Source: JABSOG01 sp041583135 (lineage in GTDB: Bacteria; Pseudomonadota; Gammaproteobacteria; Enterobacterales; Alteromonadaceae). Taken from it: DNA of 32,610 nucleotides. Location: the NCBI GenBank assembly GCA_041583135.1, contig JBFHGJ010000062.1:1-32610 (forward strand). Direction: 5' to 3'. A program made the position numbers and the translations under genes. This document shows positions 1 to 7,844 of this stretch, piece after piece (position 1 is the first letter of the stretch; each line of letters begins with the position of its first letter). The notes under the pieces are model-generated. The model was not told where the DNA came from. It worked only from the letters and a program-made list of their open reading frames with translations, and made no database searches.

Positions 1-106
1 AAAGAGGAATAAATTCTTGCATTGTTGGTAACACCTGACATGTATCTTCCAAGCACGCTCAACCCATGCTCACCCAATGATATATCTCCGCCGTAGGGTG
101 TGCTGA
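1..106. other. Non-coding edge, one REP-like hairpin
   Basis: I see no gene here. Near the right side a GTAG tetranucleotide (93-96) is followed directly by an imperfect palindrome (GGTGTGC, TGA, GCGCACC; 97-113), which is the layout of a REP sequence and leads into the 92-bp repeats. The first 90 bases show nothing I can assign; they could be the far end of an intergenic region or a promoter for a gene outside the window. Confidence 0.4.
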
Positions 107-290
107 GCGCACCGCCATTATGGATGATGGAGGATCAACATGGACGTTCAGCGCCATCCAAACCATCCCCATCACAAAAGGCAATTAGTGCGGTTCAAGC
201 GCACCGCCATCATGGATGATGGAGGATCAACATGGATGTTCGGCACCACCGGAACCATCCCCATCACAAAAGACAATTAGTGCGGTTCAC
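107..290. repeat. Two 92-bp direct tandem repeats
   Basis: Two copies of a 92-bp unit (107-198 and 199-290) begin GCGCACCGCCAT and end in AATTAGTGCGGTTCA. They differ at about ten positions. The junction GTGCG-gttcaag-CGCAC can form a short stem. Both copies hold the same 22-codon ATG-TAG frame, but most differences would change the amino acid and no ribosome binding site is visible, so I treat it as non-coding repeat DNA. Confidence 0.85.
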
Positions 291-291
291 A

Positions 292-627
292 GGCGTGCGG
301 CGTAATCAGGACATTGATGTCCGCAATATTGCTGCGAGGCTAAAGCCTCAGGCTACGGGGCGTGCGGCGTAATCAGGACATTGATGTCCGCAATATTGCT
401 GCGAGGATAAACCCTCAGGCTACGAGGTGTGCGGGTAGTCAGGACATTGATGTCCGCAATCTTGCTGCGAGGATAAATCCTCTGACTACGAGGTGTGCGG
501 CGTAATCAGGACATTTATTTCCGCAATATTGCTGCGAGGCTAAAGCCTCAGGCTATGAGGTGTGCGGTGTAGTCAGGACATTGATGTCCGCAATCTTGCT
601 GCGAGGATAAATCCTCTGACTACGAGG
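292..627. repeat. Array of five ~67-bp REP-doublet repeats
   Basis: Five tandem units start at 292, 359, 426, 492 and 559 (period 66-67). Each has an outer GTA(G/A)TCAG ... CTAC pair enclosing three short palindromes: GGACAT-tg-ATGTCC, GCAA-tc/ta-TTGC, and GAGGCT-aa-AGCCTC or GAGGAT-aa-ATCCTC. On opposite strands both ends read GTAG plus a hairpin, which is the layout of REP sequences arranged head to head (a REPIN or BIME). Units 3 and 5 are nearly identical and have a perfect 8-bp outer stem (GTAGTCAG/CTGACTAC). REP sequences are normally spread by a TnpA-REP (RAYT) transposase encoded elsewhere; none is in this window. Confidence 0.85.
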
Positions 628-665
628 AAAATATCGAAAGATGCCGATAAGTGTCGTTGAGAAGA

Positions 666-689
666 CCCGCACGGTGTTTATCGTGCGGG
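666..689 (-). terminator. Candidate terminator after bamE
   Basis: A perfect 8-bp stem (CCCGCACG / CGTGCGGG) with an 8-nt loop lies just beyond the bamE stop codon in the direction of transcription. The tract after it on the minus strand is TCTTCTC, so the U-run is weak. Intrinsic termination is plausible but not certain. Confidence 0.5.
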
Positions 690-702
690 AGAGTGATGCG
701 GT

Positions 703-1050
703 TTACAGCTCTAATGGCTTGTCGAAGTTTTCTGGCTTTTTAAAGTCGCCGGTTAGGTCGGCCAAGCGGCCTTCTTCGTTAAAGTGTACAACCAGCTCCC
801 AACGGGCGTTGTCTGATTTGTTTTTGTCTATGGTATAGAGGTAGTGCCATTTACTGTCGTCAAACGGGTTTTGTGCAACCGGCGAGCCTAACACATAAAG
901 CACTTGCTCTCGTGACATACCGACTCTCAGTTTGTTGACCAGCTTTTGTTCAAGATAGTTGCCTTGGGGAATGTCGATACGGTAAACCCAGCTGGAACAG
1001 CCGCTTAATAACAATGCGCCACAAAGTAGGGCGGCTTTAACTACTTGCAT
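703..1050 (-). CDS. bamE: Outer membrane assembly lipoprotein BamE
   Basis: This 115-residue protein is a small lipoprotein of the BAM complex, which inserts beta-barrel proteins into the outer membrane. The start at 1050 is chosen because it gives a compact type II signal peptide: a charged start, a hydrophobic stretch (about residues 6-15) and the lipobox LLSGC, with Cys18 as the lipidation site. A reading frame extending 17 codons upstream would bury that signal. The mature part carries the SmpA/OmlA fold signature, with GMSREQVLYVLGSP followed by W-H-Y-L-Y. It lies downstream of recN on the same strand, a conserved pairing in gammaproteobacteria. Identification is firm. Confidence 0.95.
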   Translation of the reverse strand: MQVVKAALLCGALLLSGCSSWVYRIDIPQGNYLEQKLVNKLRVGMSREQVLYVLGSPVAQNPFDDSKWHYLYTIDKNKSDNARWELVVHFNEEGRLADLTGDFKKPENFDKPLEL

Positions 1051-1154
1051 ATTACTAACCCAATAAAACGTTGAAGCGGCATAATACCCAAGCCGCCTCA
1101 ATAATTAAACCCATTTTTACTATAGGGTAAATTTATACCCAGCCATTAGAGTGC

Positions 1155-2828
1155 TTAATTGAGTAAAAGTTCACTGGCATTGGCTTTTGTTGTTGCGGTG
1201 ATATTGCTACCGCCAAGCAACCTAGCGATTTCATCAATTCTATCTTGCTCAGACAGACGGCGAATAGAGGTTTGGGTTTGGCTGTCGGCGATGGTCTTTT
1301 CAACGAACAATTGTTGATGCCCTTTGCTGGCCACTTGCGGTAAGTGGGTGACACAGATCACTTGTGTACTTTCACCTAAGGTGCGTAGCAGCATGGCAAC
1401 GGAAGCCGCAGTTGGTCCGCTGATACCAACATCAACCTCATCGAATATCAACGTTGGCGTGGTGGTGGTGTTGGCGATGATCACTTGTATGGCCAAGCTG
1501 ATACGGGCAAGTTCACCACCAGAGGCGACTTTATTCAGGGGCTGTAGCGGTTGACCCGGGTTGGCGGTGACCAAAAATTCGATTTTATCCATGCCTGAGC
1601 TGCTTAGTTGCAGCTTTTCAGGGGGTTCGATTTTGGCTTGAAAAATGCCATCAGGCATATTCAAACTGCGCATCGACTGGGTGATACGCTTATCCAATTT
1701 GGCCGCGGCCTTGGCTCTGCTTTGCGAGAGCTTTTGCGCAATGCCAATATAATGCTCTTTGGCGCATTGAATTTCGGCCATCAAACCTTCAAGGCGGCTT
1801 TCGTCATGATTTAGTCCTGCCAAGGTTTGTGCCAGCTCGGCATGATGGTCGGCTAAAGCGGCAGGGGCAACATGATGTTTACGAGCAAGGGAAATGGTTT
1901 TTTCTAAACGGCTTTCCACTTCCATCAAGCGCTCGGGTTCGAGTTCAATGCGATCGCAATAATGGCGAATGTCGCTACCGGCTTCTTCTATTTGTACGGC
2001 AGCTTCAAACAATAGGTCGGAGACTGCCTTTAACGATTCGTCAATCTGTGCCAGCTTGGCAAAGCTTTGCGCCGCTTCACTGACGATAGAATGCGCGGTG
2101 GTATCGCTGCTTTCAACCAGTGCGTCCAAATATTGCTGCGATTGGCTGATGAGTTCGTGGCCGTGAGAAAGGCGTTTGTGTTCTTCTTCAACCTGTTCAA
2201 ACTCGCCGGGACTTAAGGCGAACTCGTCAAGTTCCTGCACTTGATATTCCAACAGTTGCTTTTGCGAATCGCGCTCTGATTGCGCTTTTTGCAGTTGCTC
2301 ACATTCTTTTTCTAGCTCACGCCAGTTTTTGTATGCGCCTTTGACTTCGCCTAAGAGTTTGTCGTGACCAGCATATTGGTCGAGCAGTTGCTGTTGGTAC
2401 TCCGCTTTGGCCAGTAGCTGATGGGCATGTTGGCCGTGAATGCTGATTAGCATTTCCCCTAGGGCACGAACTTGAGAAAGGGGCACCTGTATGCCGTTAA
2501 TGTAAGCCCTAGAGCGGCCTTCTTTACTGACTAGGCGGCGAATAATGCACTCGCATTGGGCTGACTCTGAACTCAGTTCATTTTGCGCCAGCCATTTACG
2601 GACATTGGCGAGGTGGGAGATATCGAAAGTGGCTATCACTTCGGCTTTGGCGCTGCCGGGTCTGACCATGGCCGCTTCTGCCCTTTCTCCAAGGGCTAAA
2701 GATAAAGCGTCGATGGCAATGGATTTACCGGCACCGGTTTCACCTGTGATGGCTGTCATGCCTGGGGACCAATCGATTTCCAGCGCTTTGACGATAGCAA
2801 GATCACGAATTTGCAGATGACACAACAT
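1155..2828 (-). CDS. recN: DNA repair protein RecN
   Basis: This 557-residue SMC-like ATPase acts in recombinational repair of double-strand breaks and is normally part of the SOS response. The Walker A motif GETGAGKS is at residues 29-36, a long coiled-coil central region follows (about 150-370), and the C-terminal ATPase half holds the ABC signature region SGGELARISLA and Walker B LIFDEVDVGISG. The length matches the family (about 550). The start at 2828 gives the usual N-terminus MLxxLxIRDLAIV. The ribosome binding site is weak. A consensus LexA box ends 30 bp upstream of the start, so SOS control is visible in the sequence. bamE follows downstream. Confidence 0.97.
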   Translation of the reverse strand: MLCHLQIRDLAIVKALEIDWSPGMTAITGETGAGKSIAIDALSLALGERAEAAMVRPGSAKAEVIATFDISHLANVRKWLAQNELSSESAQCECIIRRLVSKEGRSRAYINGIQVPLSQVRALGEMLISIHGQHAHQLLAKAEYQQQLLDQYAGHDKLLGEVKGAYKNWRELEKECEQLQKAQSERDSQKQLLEYQVQELDEFALSPGEFEQVEEEHKRLSHGHELISQSQQYLDALVESSDTTAHSIVSEAAQSFAKLAQIDESLKAVSDLLFEAAVQIEEAGSDIRHYCDRIELEPERLMEVESRLEKTISLARKHHVAPAALADHHAELAQTLAGLNHDESRLEGLMAEIQCAKEHYIGIAQKLSQSRAKAAAKLDKRITQSMRSLNMPDGIFQAKIEPPEKLQLSSSGMDKIEFLVTANPGQPLQPLNKVASGGELARISLAIQVIIANTTTTPTLIFDEVDVGISGPTAASVAMLLRTLGESTQVICVTHLPQVASKGHQQLFVEKTIADSQTQTSIRRLSEQDRIDEIARLLGGSNITATTKANASELLLN

Positions 2829-2840
2829 AGCTTTTAATTA

Positions 2841-2891
2841 CTGTATGAATAAACTTACTGTTAACTTATACAGTAAATAAAAAATAATCAA
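2841..2891 (-). promoter_or_regulatory. recN promoter with LexA (SOS) boxes
   Basis: CTGT-TAACTTAT-ACAG (2858-2873) matches the gammaproteobacterial LexA consensus CTGT-N8-ACAG exactly. A second, imperfect box (CTGT-ATGAATAA-ACTT, 2841-2856) sits between it and the recN start. On the minus strand a -10-like TATAAG (2865-2870) overlaps the good box, and a possible -35 TTGATT (2886-2891) lies upstream with a short 15-bp spacer. Multiple SOS boxes are known for E. coli recN. The box is read directly; the promoter hexamers are less certain. Confidence 0.85.
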
Positions 2892-2908
2892 GATAATTTT
2901 GTGTTTTT

Positions 2909-3356
2909 TATGTCCAGGGACGGACGGTATGCTGGCAATGCAGGAGCAATTGCCAGCGATGGCCAAGGATGGCCGGTATGCTGGCAATGCAGGAGCAATT
3001 GCCAGCGATGGCCAGGGACGGACGGTATGCTGGCAATGCATGGCGACTTCATGGAAGAAGGAGTTAGGGCGACGCAGGATGCTAAAGCCGAAGCAATTGC
3101 CAGCGATGGCCAGGGAAGTACGGTATGTCAGGGTTGTCGGGAACATTCCCTGACGATGTACGTTGAAGTAGGGTCATGCCGATGTTGTATGGAACATTCA
3201 TCGGCGATGGTCAAGGATGGCCGGTCACTGATTTTCCCTACAGGACGTAGGGAGTAGACTGCGCCGGGAGCATGCAGTCGCATGGATAAAATTCAGTATT
3301 TCCACCTTCCGTGGCGGTCATGCCGATGTTGTATGGAACATTCATCGGCGATGGCA
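2909..3356. repeat. Mosaic array of ~50-bp double-hairpin repeats
   Basis: This array fills the recN-nadK gap. Units begin with GATG and start near 2909, 2958, 3007, 3105, 3155 and 3206, with degenerate ones to 3356. Each unit has a short hairpin with a CAGGGA/CAAGGA-type loop (for example GGCC-aagga-tGGCC) and a longer one whose loop carries GGAGC or GGAAC. The long-hairpin arms differ between units (GCTGGCAAT/ATTGCCAGC, GTCAGGG/CCCTGAC, GCCGATG/CATCGGC, GACTGC/GCAGTC) while the loops are kept. The GCCGATG unit occurs twice (about 3176-3210 and 3319-3354). The loop of the third unit is enlarged by about 50 bp. Short ORFs across the array are an effect of the repeats. Confidence 0.8.
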
Positions 3357-3365
3357 GCGCGCTTT

Positions 3366-4247
3366 TTAATAAAGCTGACTGCCCCAGTTCAATTTTGAAC
3401 GCAATACTTTGTAGTAGCTGTAGTTTTCCGGGTGAATAAGTTTCAGTCTGTTGGGACTTTTAGTGATCACAATTTCGTCTCCGGCCATAACGTTCATGGT
3501 GACGTGGCTGTCACAACTGATTTGCATGGCGGCGCGATTGGTGGGCGATACTTTTAATCTGACCGCACTATTTGAATCGACCACCAGAGGTCGGCTACTC
3601 AATGTGTGAGGAAACATCGGCACGATGTTGATCGCCTCCATGTTGGGGTTAAGAATTGGACCACCGCCCGAGAGCGAATAGGCGGTTGAACCGGTTGGCG
3701 TCGATACAATTAAGCCATCTGCCCTTTGACGAAAGACAAAATCTTCGTCGATAAAGGCTTCAAACTCTATCATATGGGCAATTTTATCGGCATGGAGGAC
3801 CACTTCGTTGACCGCACTCGATGAATTGACCCGCTGGCCATTACGCATAATGCTGGTTTCAAGTAGAAAACGATATTCGACTTTATAGGTGCCGCTGAGC
3901 ACTTCACCTAGGGGCTTTTCAAAATACTCAGGATTTAAATCAGTCAAAAAGCCTAAGTTACCTCGGTTGACGCCTATCACGGCGACATCATGGCATGATA
4001 ACTCGCGGGCGGCGCCAAGCATGTTGCCGTCACCGCCGACGACAATAGCCAGATCACAGGTTTCACCCATATTGGCAAGGGCCACCGGTTCGCAGCCTGG
4101 CATGTTAAGTTTGTCTGCCACTTTAGATTCGACCAATACTTTCAAACCTTGGTCGGTGAGGTACTTATATAAGGCGCACAAGGTTTTATTGGCACCGCTA
4201 TGGTTGGGTTTTCCGATAAGTCCAATACAGCTAAAGGCTTGAGACAT
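3366..4247 (-). CDS. nadK: NAD kinase
   Basis: This 293-residue ATP-dependent NAD kinase makes NADP in the cytoplasm. The diagnostic GGDGN motif is at residues 71-75, followed by NRGNLGFLTD (94-103), the nucleotide-binding stretch DGLIVSTPTGSTAYSLSGGG near residue 185, and the C-terminal half typical of the PpnK family. The length equals the E. coli enzyme to within a residue. It is divergent from grpE, with a shared 126-bp intergenic region, and its 3' end runs into the repeat array in front of recN. nadK beside recN and opposite grpE is a common gammaproteobacterial arrangement. Confidence 0.97.
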   Translation of the reverse strand: MSQAFSCIGLIGKPNHSGANKTLCALYKYLTDQGLKVLVESKVADKLNMPGCEPVALANMGETCDLAIVVGGDGNMLGAARELSCHDVAVIGVNRGNLGFLTDLNPEYFEKPLGEVLSGTYKVEYRFLLETSIMRNGQRVNSSSAVNEVVLHADKIAHMIEFEAFIDEDFVFRQRADGLIVSTPTGSTAYSLSGGGPILNPNMEAINIVPMFPHTLSSRPLVVDSNSAVRLKVSPTNRAAMQISCDSHVTMNVMAGDEIVITKSPNRLKLIHPENYSYYKVLRSKLNWGSQLY

Positions 4248-4312
4248 AAAGTAGATTGTCGATTTTGGATTTTTTGTCAGTATAACGGTATTGATAAAAA
4301 ATGCCTATAGTG

Positions 4313-4340
4313 GTTGAATCAGATCAAATGATCCCCATAT
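4313..4340 (+). promoter_or_regulatory. Sigma-32 promoter of grpE
   Basis: GTTGAAT (4313-4319), a 13-bp spacer and CCCCATAT (4333-4340) match the heat-shock consensus CTTGAAA-N12-14-CCCCATNT; the -10 element is perfect. It lies 33 bp upstream of the grpE start codon. Confidence 0.85.
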
Positions 4341-4373
4341 ACAGCCTAGTTTTATTTTTTGGAGAGAAATTCA

Positions 4374-4994
4374 ATGTCTGAAGAGCAAAATCATACCGGC
4401 GATGAATCACTAGAGCAGGAATCCCAGCAACCACTCGAAGCAGCCGCTAATGAAGATGCCAAAGCAGGTGATGACAATGAGGCGAAATTGAACGCCCGTA
4501 TCGCTGAGTTAGAAAAAGCGCTGGCCAAGGCCGAGCAGACCGTCGAAGACCAAAAGGATTCGGTGATCCGCGCCAAAGCTGAAGTTGAGAATATGCGTCG
4601 TCGCGCAACACAAGACGTTGAAAAAGCACATAAGTTTGCTTTAGAAAAGTTTGCCTCTGAGTTATTACCAATCATTGACAACTTAGAACGTGCCATTCAG
4701 TTTGCTGATACAGAAATCGAAGCGGTTAAACCTGTGGTTGAAGGGGTTGAACTGACCCATACCACGTTTATTTCGAGCATCGGAAAATTTGGTATGGAGG
4801 TGGTCGATCCGCAAGGCCAGCAATTTGATCCTGAGCGTCATCAGGCGATGTCGATTCAAGAAAGCGCCGACCATGACCCGAACACGGTTACTGCTGTGAT
4901 GCAAAAAGGGTATGTCCTGAATGGTCGTTTGTTGCGTCCTGCCATGGTGATGGTATCAAAAGCGCCAAGTGAGTCGATTGACACGACCGCCTGA
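4374..4994 (+). CDS. grpE: Nucleotide exchange factor GrpE
   Basis: This 206-residue co-chaperone releases ADP from DnaK and also acts as a thermosensor. An acidic disordered N-terminus (about 1-40) is followed by a long coiled coil (about 40-95, AKLNARIAELEKAL ...), then the four-helix and beta-wing domain ending with the family signature GYVLNGRLLRPAMVMV. The ATG at 4374 is preferred over an upstream TTG because GGAGAG (4361-4366) sits 7 nt before it. A sigma-32-type promoter lies directly upstream. Its partners dnaK and dnaJ lie 0.9 kb downstream, separated by the oppositely oriented luxS. Confidence 0.97.
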   Translation: MSEEQNHTGDESLEQESQQPLEAAANEDAKAGDDNEAKLNARIAELEKALAKAEQTVEDQKDSVIRAKAEVENMRRRATQDVEKAHKFALEKFASELLPIIDNLERAIQFADTEIEAVKPVVEGVELTHTTFISSIGKFGMEVVDPQGQQFDPERHQAMSIQESADHDPNTVTAVMQKGYVLNGRLLRPAMVMVSKAPSESIDTTA

Positions 4995-5038
4995 GAGCGA
5001 CTAAAGCGTTTTGGACGCTTTGGACGTAAGCCGTAAAC

Positions 5039-5075
5039 AAAAAAATGCCGGACATCAGCGTCCGGCATTTTTTTT
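5039..5075. terminator. Bidirectional terminator, grpE / luxS
   Basis: A 9-bp perfect stem (ATGCCGGAC / GTCCGGCAT) with a 6-nt loop is flanked by an A-run on the left and a T-run on the right. It can therefore terminate both grpE from the left and luxS from the right. Confidence 0.93.
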
Positions 5076-5114
5076 GATTGTCGCTAGCGACGATTTAACC
5101 TCAATTGAGGTTGT

Positions 5115-5624
5115 TTACTGACCTTCAAGAAAGTCATCGCTTAAGGTGATATCGTCGTTTTTGTTTACACCGATACCTTGTTCGATGATTAACGCCGCAG
5201 TGGCTTTAGCTTCATCTAGCGAGTGCATCTTGTAAGTGCCGCACTGATAAACGTTCAGCTCTGGGATCTCTTCTTGTGACTCAACATTGAGTACGTCTTT
5301 CATTGCCGCCATCCAAGCTTTTGATACTTGCTCCTCTGATGGAGTGCCGATTAGGCTCATGTAAAAACCGGTGCGACAGCCCATAGGCGAGAGGTCGATG
5401 ATCTCTACGCTATCACTGTTGAGATGATCGCGCATAAAACCGGCGAACAAGTGCTCTAGGGTATGAATGGATTTTTCTGAGATCAAGTCTTCGTTTGGTA
5501 CACAAAAGCGCAAATCGAAAACGGTAATGGTGTCACCTTTGGGGGTTTCCATGGTTTTGGCCACACGCACGGCTGGCGCTTTCATAATGGTGTGGTCAAC
5601 TTTAAAGCTGTCTAATAATGGCAT
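5115..5624 (-). CDS. luxS: S-ribosylhomocysteine lyase LuxS
   Basis: This 169-residue enzyme cleaves S-ribosylhomocysteine to homocysteine and DPD, the precursor of autoinducer-2, in the activated methyl cycle. The metal site is intact: HTLEH at residues 54-58 (His54, His58) and Cys128 in YQCGTY. The catalytic Cys83 is in PMGCRTGFYMS. The length is normal. It is a single gene inserted convergently to grpE, ending at the shared terminator. Whether AI-2 acts as a quorum signal here cannot be told from this window, since no receptor gene is visible. Confidence 0.97.
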   Translation of the reverse strand: MPLLDSFKVDHTIMKAPAVRVAKTMETPKGDTITVFDLRFCVPNEDLISEKSIHTLEHLFAGFMRDHLNSDSVEIIDLSPMGCRTGFYMSLIGTPSEEQVSKAWMAAMKDVLNVESQEEIPELNVYQCGTYKMHSLDEAKATAALIIEQGIGVNKNDDITLSDDFLEGQ

Positions 5625-5807
5625 GAGTATTTCGCTCTGTTTGTTATTTGAGAGAGTTTAGGGCGGTCAAACCGCCATCACAATGTATCCGAGGGCTATT
5701 ATAGGGTGTGCCTGAATTAAAAGGCAACCGCCTGCCTTCGCTTTGTTGTCAAATCGGTGCCATGTTAAAAAAACCACAAAAATTGTCAGAAAAAATTTGG
5801 TCGAGGT

Positions 5808-5835
5808 ATTGAAAACCTTTTTATCGGCCCCACCT
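5808..5835 (+). promoter_or_regulatory. Sigma-32 promoter of dnaKJ
   Basis: ATTGAAA (5808-5814), a 13-bp spacer and CCCCACCT (5828-5835) match the sigma-32 consensus with one mismatch in each element. The start codon of dnaK is 49 bp further on, giving a short leader with GGAG at 5872-5875. The rest of the 260-bp luxS-dnaK gap holds the outward promoter region of luxS and nothing else I recognise. Confidence 0.82.
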
Positions 5836-5884
5836 ATAGAATCATCGTAACACTGAAACTTTTTATTTACTGGAGATTGCTAAG

Positions 5885-7807
5885 ATGGGTAGAATTATCG
5901 GTATTGACTTAGGCACAACGAACTCTTGTGTGGCTGTGTTGGATGGCGATAGCCCCCGAGTCATCGAGAACGCGGAGGGCGATCGTACCACCCCTTCAAT
6001 CATTGCTTATGCTGATGACAATGAAACCTTGGTGGGTCAACCGGCCAAGCGTCAGTCAGTCACCAACCCTAAGAATACTTTGTTCGCTATCAAACGTTTA
6101 ATCGGTCGTCGTTATGAAGACGCCGAAGTGCAACGTGATATCGACATTATGCCGTTTGACATTGTTAAAGCCGACAACGGCGATGCTTGGGTTTCAACCC
6201 GCGCAGGCAAAATGGCACCACCTCAGGTAAGTGCTGAAGTATTGAAGAAAATGAAGAAAACCGCTGAGGATTTCTTAGGTGAAGCAGTCACTGAAGCGGT
6301 TATCACAGTACCTGCGTACTTCAACGATTCACAACGTCAAGCCACTAAAGATGCTGGTCGTATCGCCGGTCTTGAGGTCAAGCGTATTATCAATGAGCCA
6401 ACCGCAGCGGCCTTGGCTTATGGTATCGACAAGAAAAAAGGTGAGAACGTCATCGCCGTTTATGACTTAGGTGGTGGTACTTTCGATATCTCAATCATCG
6501 AAATCGATACTGTTGATGGCGAGCAAACCTTTGAAGTATTGGCGACCAATGGTGATACTCACTTAGGTGGTGAAGACTTCGACAACCGTTTGATCAACTA
6601 CTTGGTTGATGAATTCAAAAAAGACCAAGGTGTCGATTTGCGTAAAGACGCATTGGCGATGCAACGTGTGAAAGAAGCGGCCGAAAAAGCCAAAATCGAA
6701 CTTTCAACTGCGCAGCAAACCGATGTTAACTTGCCTTACGTAACTGCCGATGCTTCAGGTCCTAAGCACATGAACATCAAGATCACTCGCGCCAAGCTTG
6801 AATCTTTGGTAGAAGACATGATCACCGCCTCTTTGGAGCCTGTGAAAAAAGCTTTGGCCGATGCCGACTTGTCTGTTAGCGAAATTCACGATGTGATTTT
6901 GGTTGGTGGTCAAACCCGTATGCCAGCGGTACAAAAAGCCGTAACCGATTTCTTCGGTAAAGCGCCACGTCGTGACGTTAACCCGGATGAAGCTGTAGCA
7001 GTTGGTGCTGCCGTACAAGGCGGTGTATTGGCCGGTGACGTTAAAGACGTGTTGTTGCTTGACGTAACGCCATTGTCTTTGGGGATTGAAACCATGGGTG
7101 GCGTGATGACTAAGGTTATCGAGAAGAACACCACCATTCCGACCAAGCAACAGCAAACCTTCTCTACTGCCGATGACAACCAATCTGCGGTAACCATCCA
7201 TGTATTGCAAGGTGAGCGTAAGCGCTCTGGCGATAACAAGTCTCTGGGTCAGTTCAACTTAGAAGGCATTCGTCCGGCGCCACGTGGCGTGCCGCAAATC
7301 GAAGTGGCCTTTGATGTTGATGCCGACGGTATCTTGCACGTATCTGCCAAAGATAAAGATACAGGCAAAGAGCAGAAGATCACCATTCAAGCATCATCTG
7401 GTTTGTCTGATGACGACATCGAGAAAATGGTGCGTGACGCCGAGGCCAATGCCGAGGAAGATAAGAAGTTTGAGGAGCTGGTACAAGCTCGCAATCAGGC
7501 TGACAGCTTAGTTCACGCAACCCGTAAGCAGGTTGAAGAAGCGGGTAGTGACTTGCCGGAGGATGACAAAACTGCCATCAATGCCGCTATCACTGACTTA
7601 GAAACTGCGCTTAAAGGTCAAGACAAAGCGGACATCGAAGCTAAGTCTCAAGCATTGATTCAAGCGTCACAAAAACTGGTTGAAATTGCTCAAGCCAAAG
7701 CGCAGGCCGGTGCCGGTGCTGAAGCTGGTCAAGCAGGGGATGGCGCTGCCAAGCCTGATGACGACGTAATGGACGCAGAGTTTGAAGAAGTGAAAAACGA
7801 CAAGTAA
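5885..7807 (+). CDS. dnaK: Hsp70 chaperone DnaK
   Basis: This 640-residue cytosolic Hsp70 binds exposed hydrophobic segments in an ATP-driven cycle with DnaJ and GrpE. The phosphate-1 motif GIDLGTTNS is at residues 6-14, and the second phosphate loop DLGGGTFDIS is near residue 200. The linker DVLLLDVTPLSLGIETMGG near residue 390 leads into the substrate-binding domain. An alpha-helical lid and a disordered tail end in EFEEVKNDK, a variant of the usual EEVKDKK. Length is typical. A sigma-32-type promoter precedes it and dnaJ follows after 121 bp, so the two probably form one heat-shock operon. Confidence 0.98.
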   Translation: MGRIIGIDLGTTNSCVAVLDGDSPRVIENAEGDRTTPSIIAYADDNETLVGQPAKRQSVTNPKNTLFAIKRLIGRRYEDAEVQRDIDIMPFDIVKADNGDAWVSTRAGKMAPPQVSAEVLKKMKKTAEDFLGEAVTEAVITVPAYFNDSQRQATKDAGRIAGLEVKRIINEPTAAALAYGIDKKKGENVIAVYDLGGGTFDISIIEIDTVDGEQTFEVLATNGDTHLGGEDFDNRLINYLVDEFKKDQGVDLRKDALAMQRVKEAAEKAKIELSTAQQTDVNLPYVTADASGPKHMNIKITRAKLESLVEDMITASLEPVKKALADADLSVSEIHDVILVGGQTRMPAVQKAVTDFFGKAPRRDVNPDEAVAVGAAVQGGVLAGDVKDVLLLDVTPLSLGIETMGGVMTKVIEKNTTIPTKQQQTFSTADDNQSAVTIHVLQGERKRSGDNKSLGQFNLEGIRPAPRGVPQIEVAFDVDADGILHVSAKDKDTGKEQKITIQASSGLSDDDIEKMVRDAEANAEEDKKFEELVQARNQADSLVHATRKQVEEAGSDLPEDDKTAINAAITDLETALKGQDKADIEAKSQALIQASQKLVEIAQAKAQAGAGAEAGQAGDGAAKPDDDVMDAEFEEVKNDK

Positions 7808-7844
7808 TCAGCGCTAAATCCGCTTAAAGGTTTTCACTTTTTTA

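Noticed and set aside
107..290. 22-codon ORF (MDDGGSTW...) present in both 92-bp repeats as a small protein
   Set aside because: No ribosome binding site, and most differences between copies alter the amino acid, so there is no sign of coding constraint.
292..627. CRISPR array
   Set aside because: The whole ~67-bp unit repeats; there are no unique spacers between short conserved repeats and no cas genes nearby.
1125..1140. Terminator between recN and bamE (GGGTA / TACCC)
   Set aside because: The stem is only 5 bp and lacks a U-tract in the direction of transcription.
2838..3257. Overlapping ORFs of 84-118 codons on both strands between recN and nadK
   Set aside because: They are read through the hairpin repeat array; their internal repeats simply mirror the DNA units.
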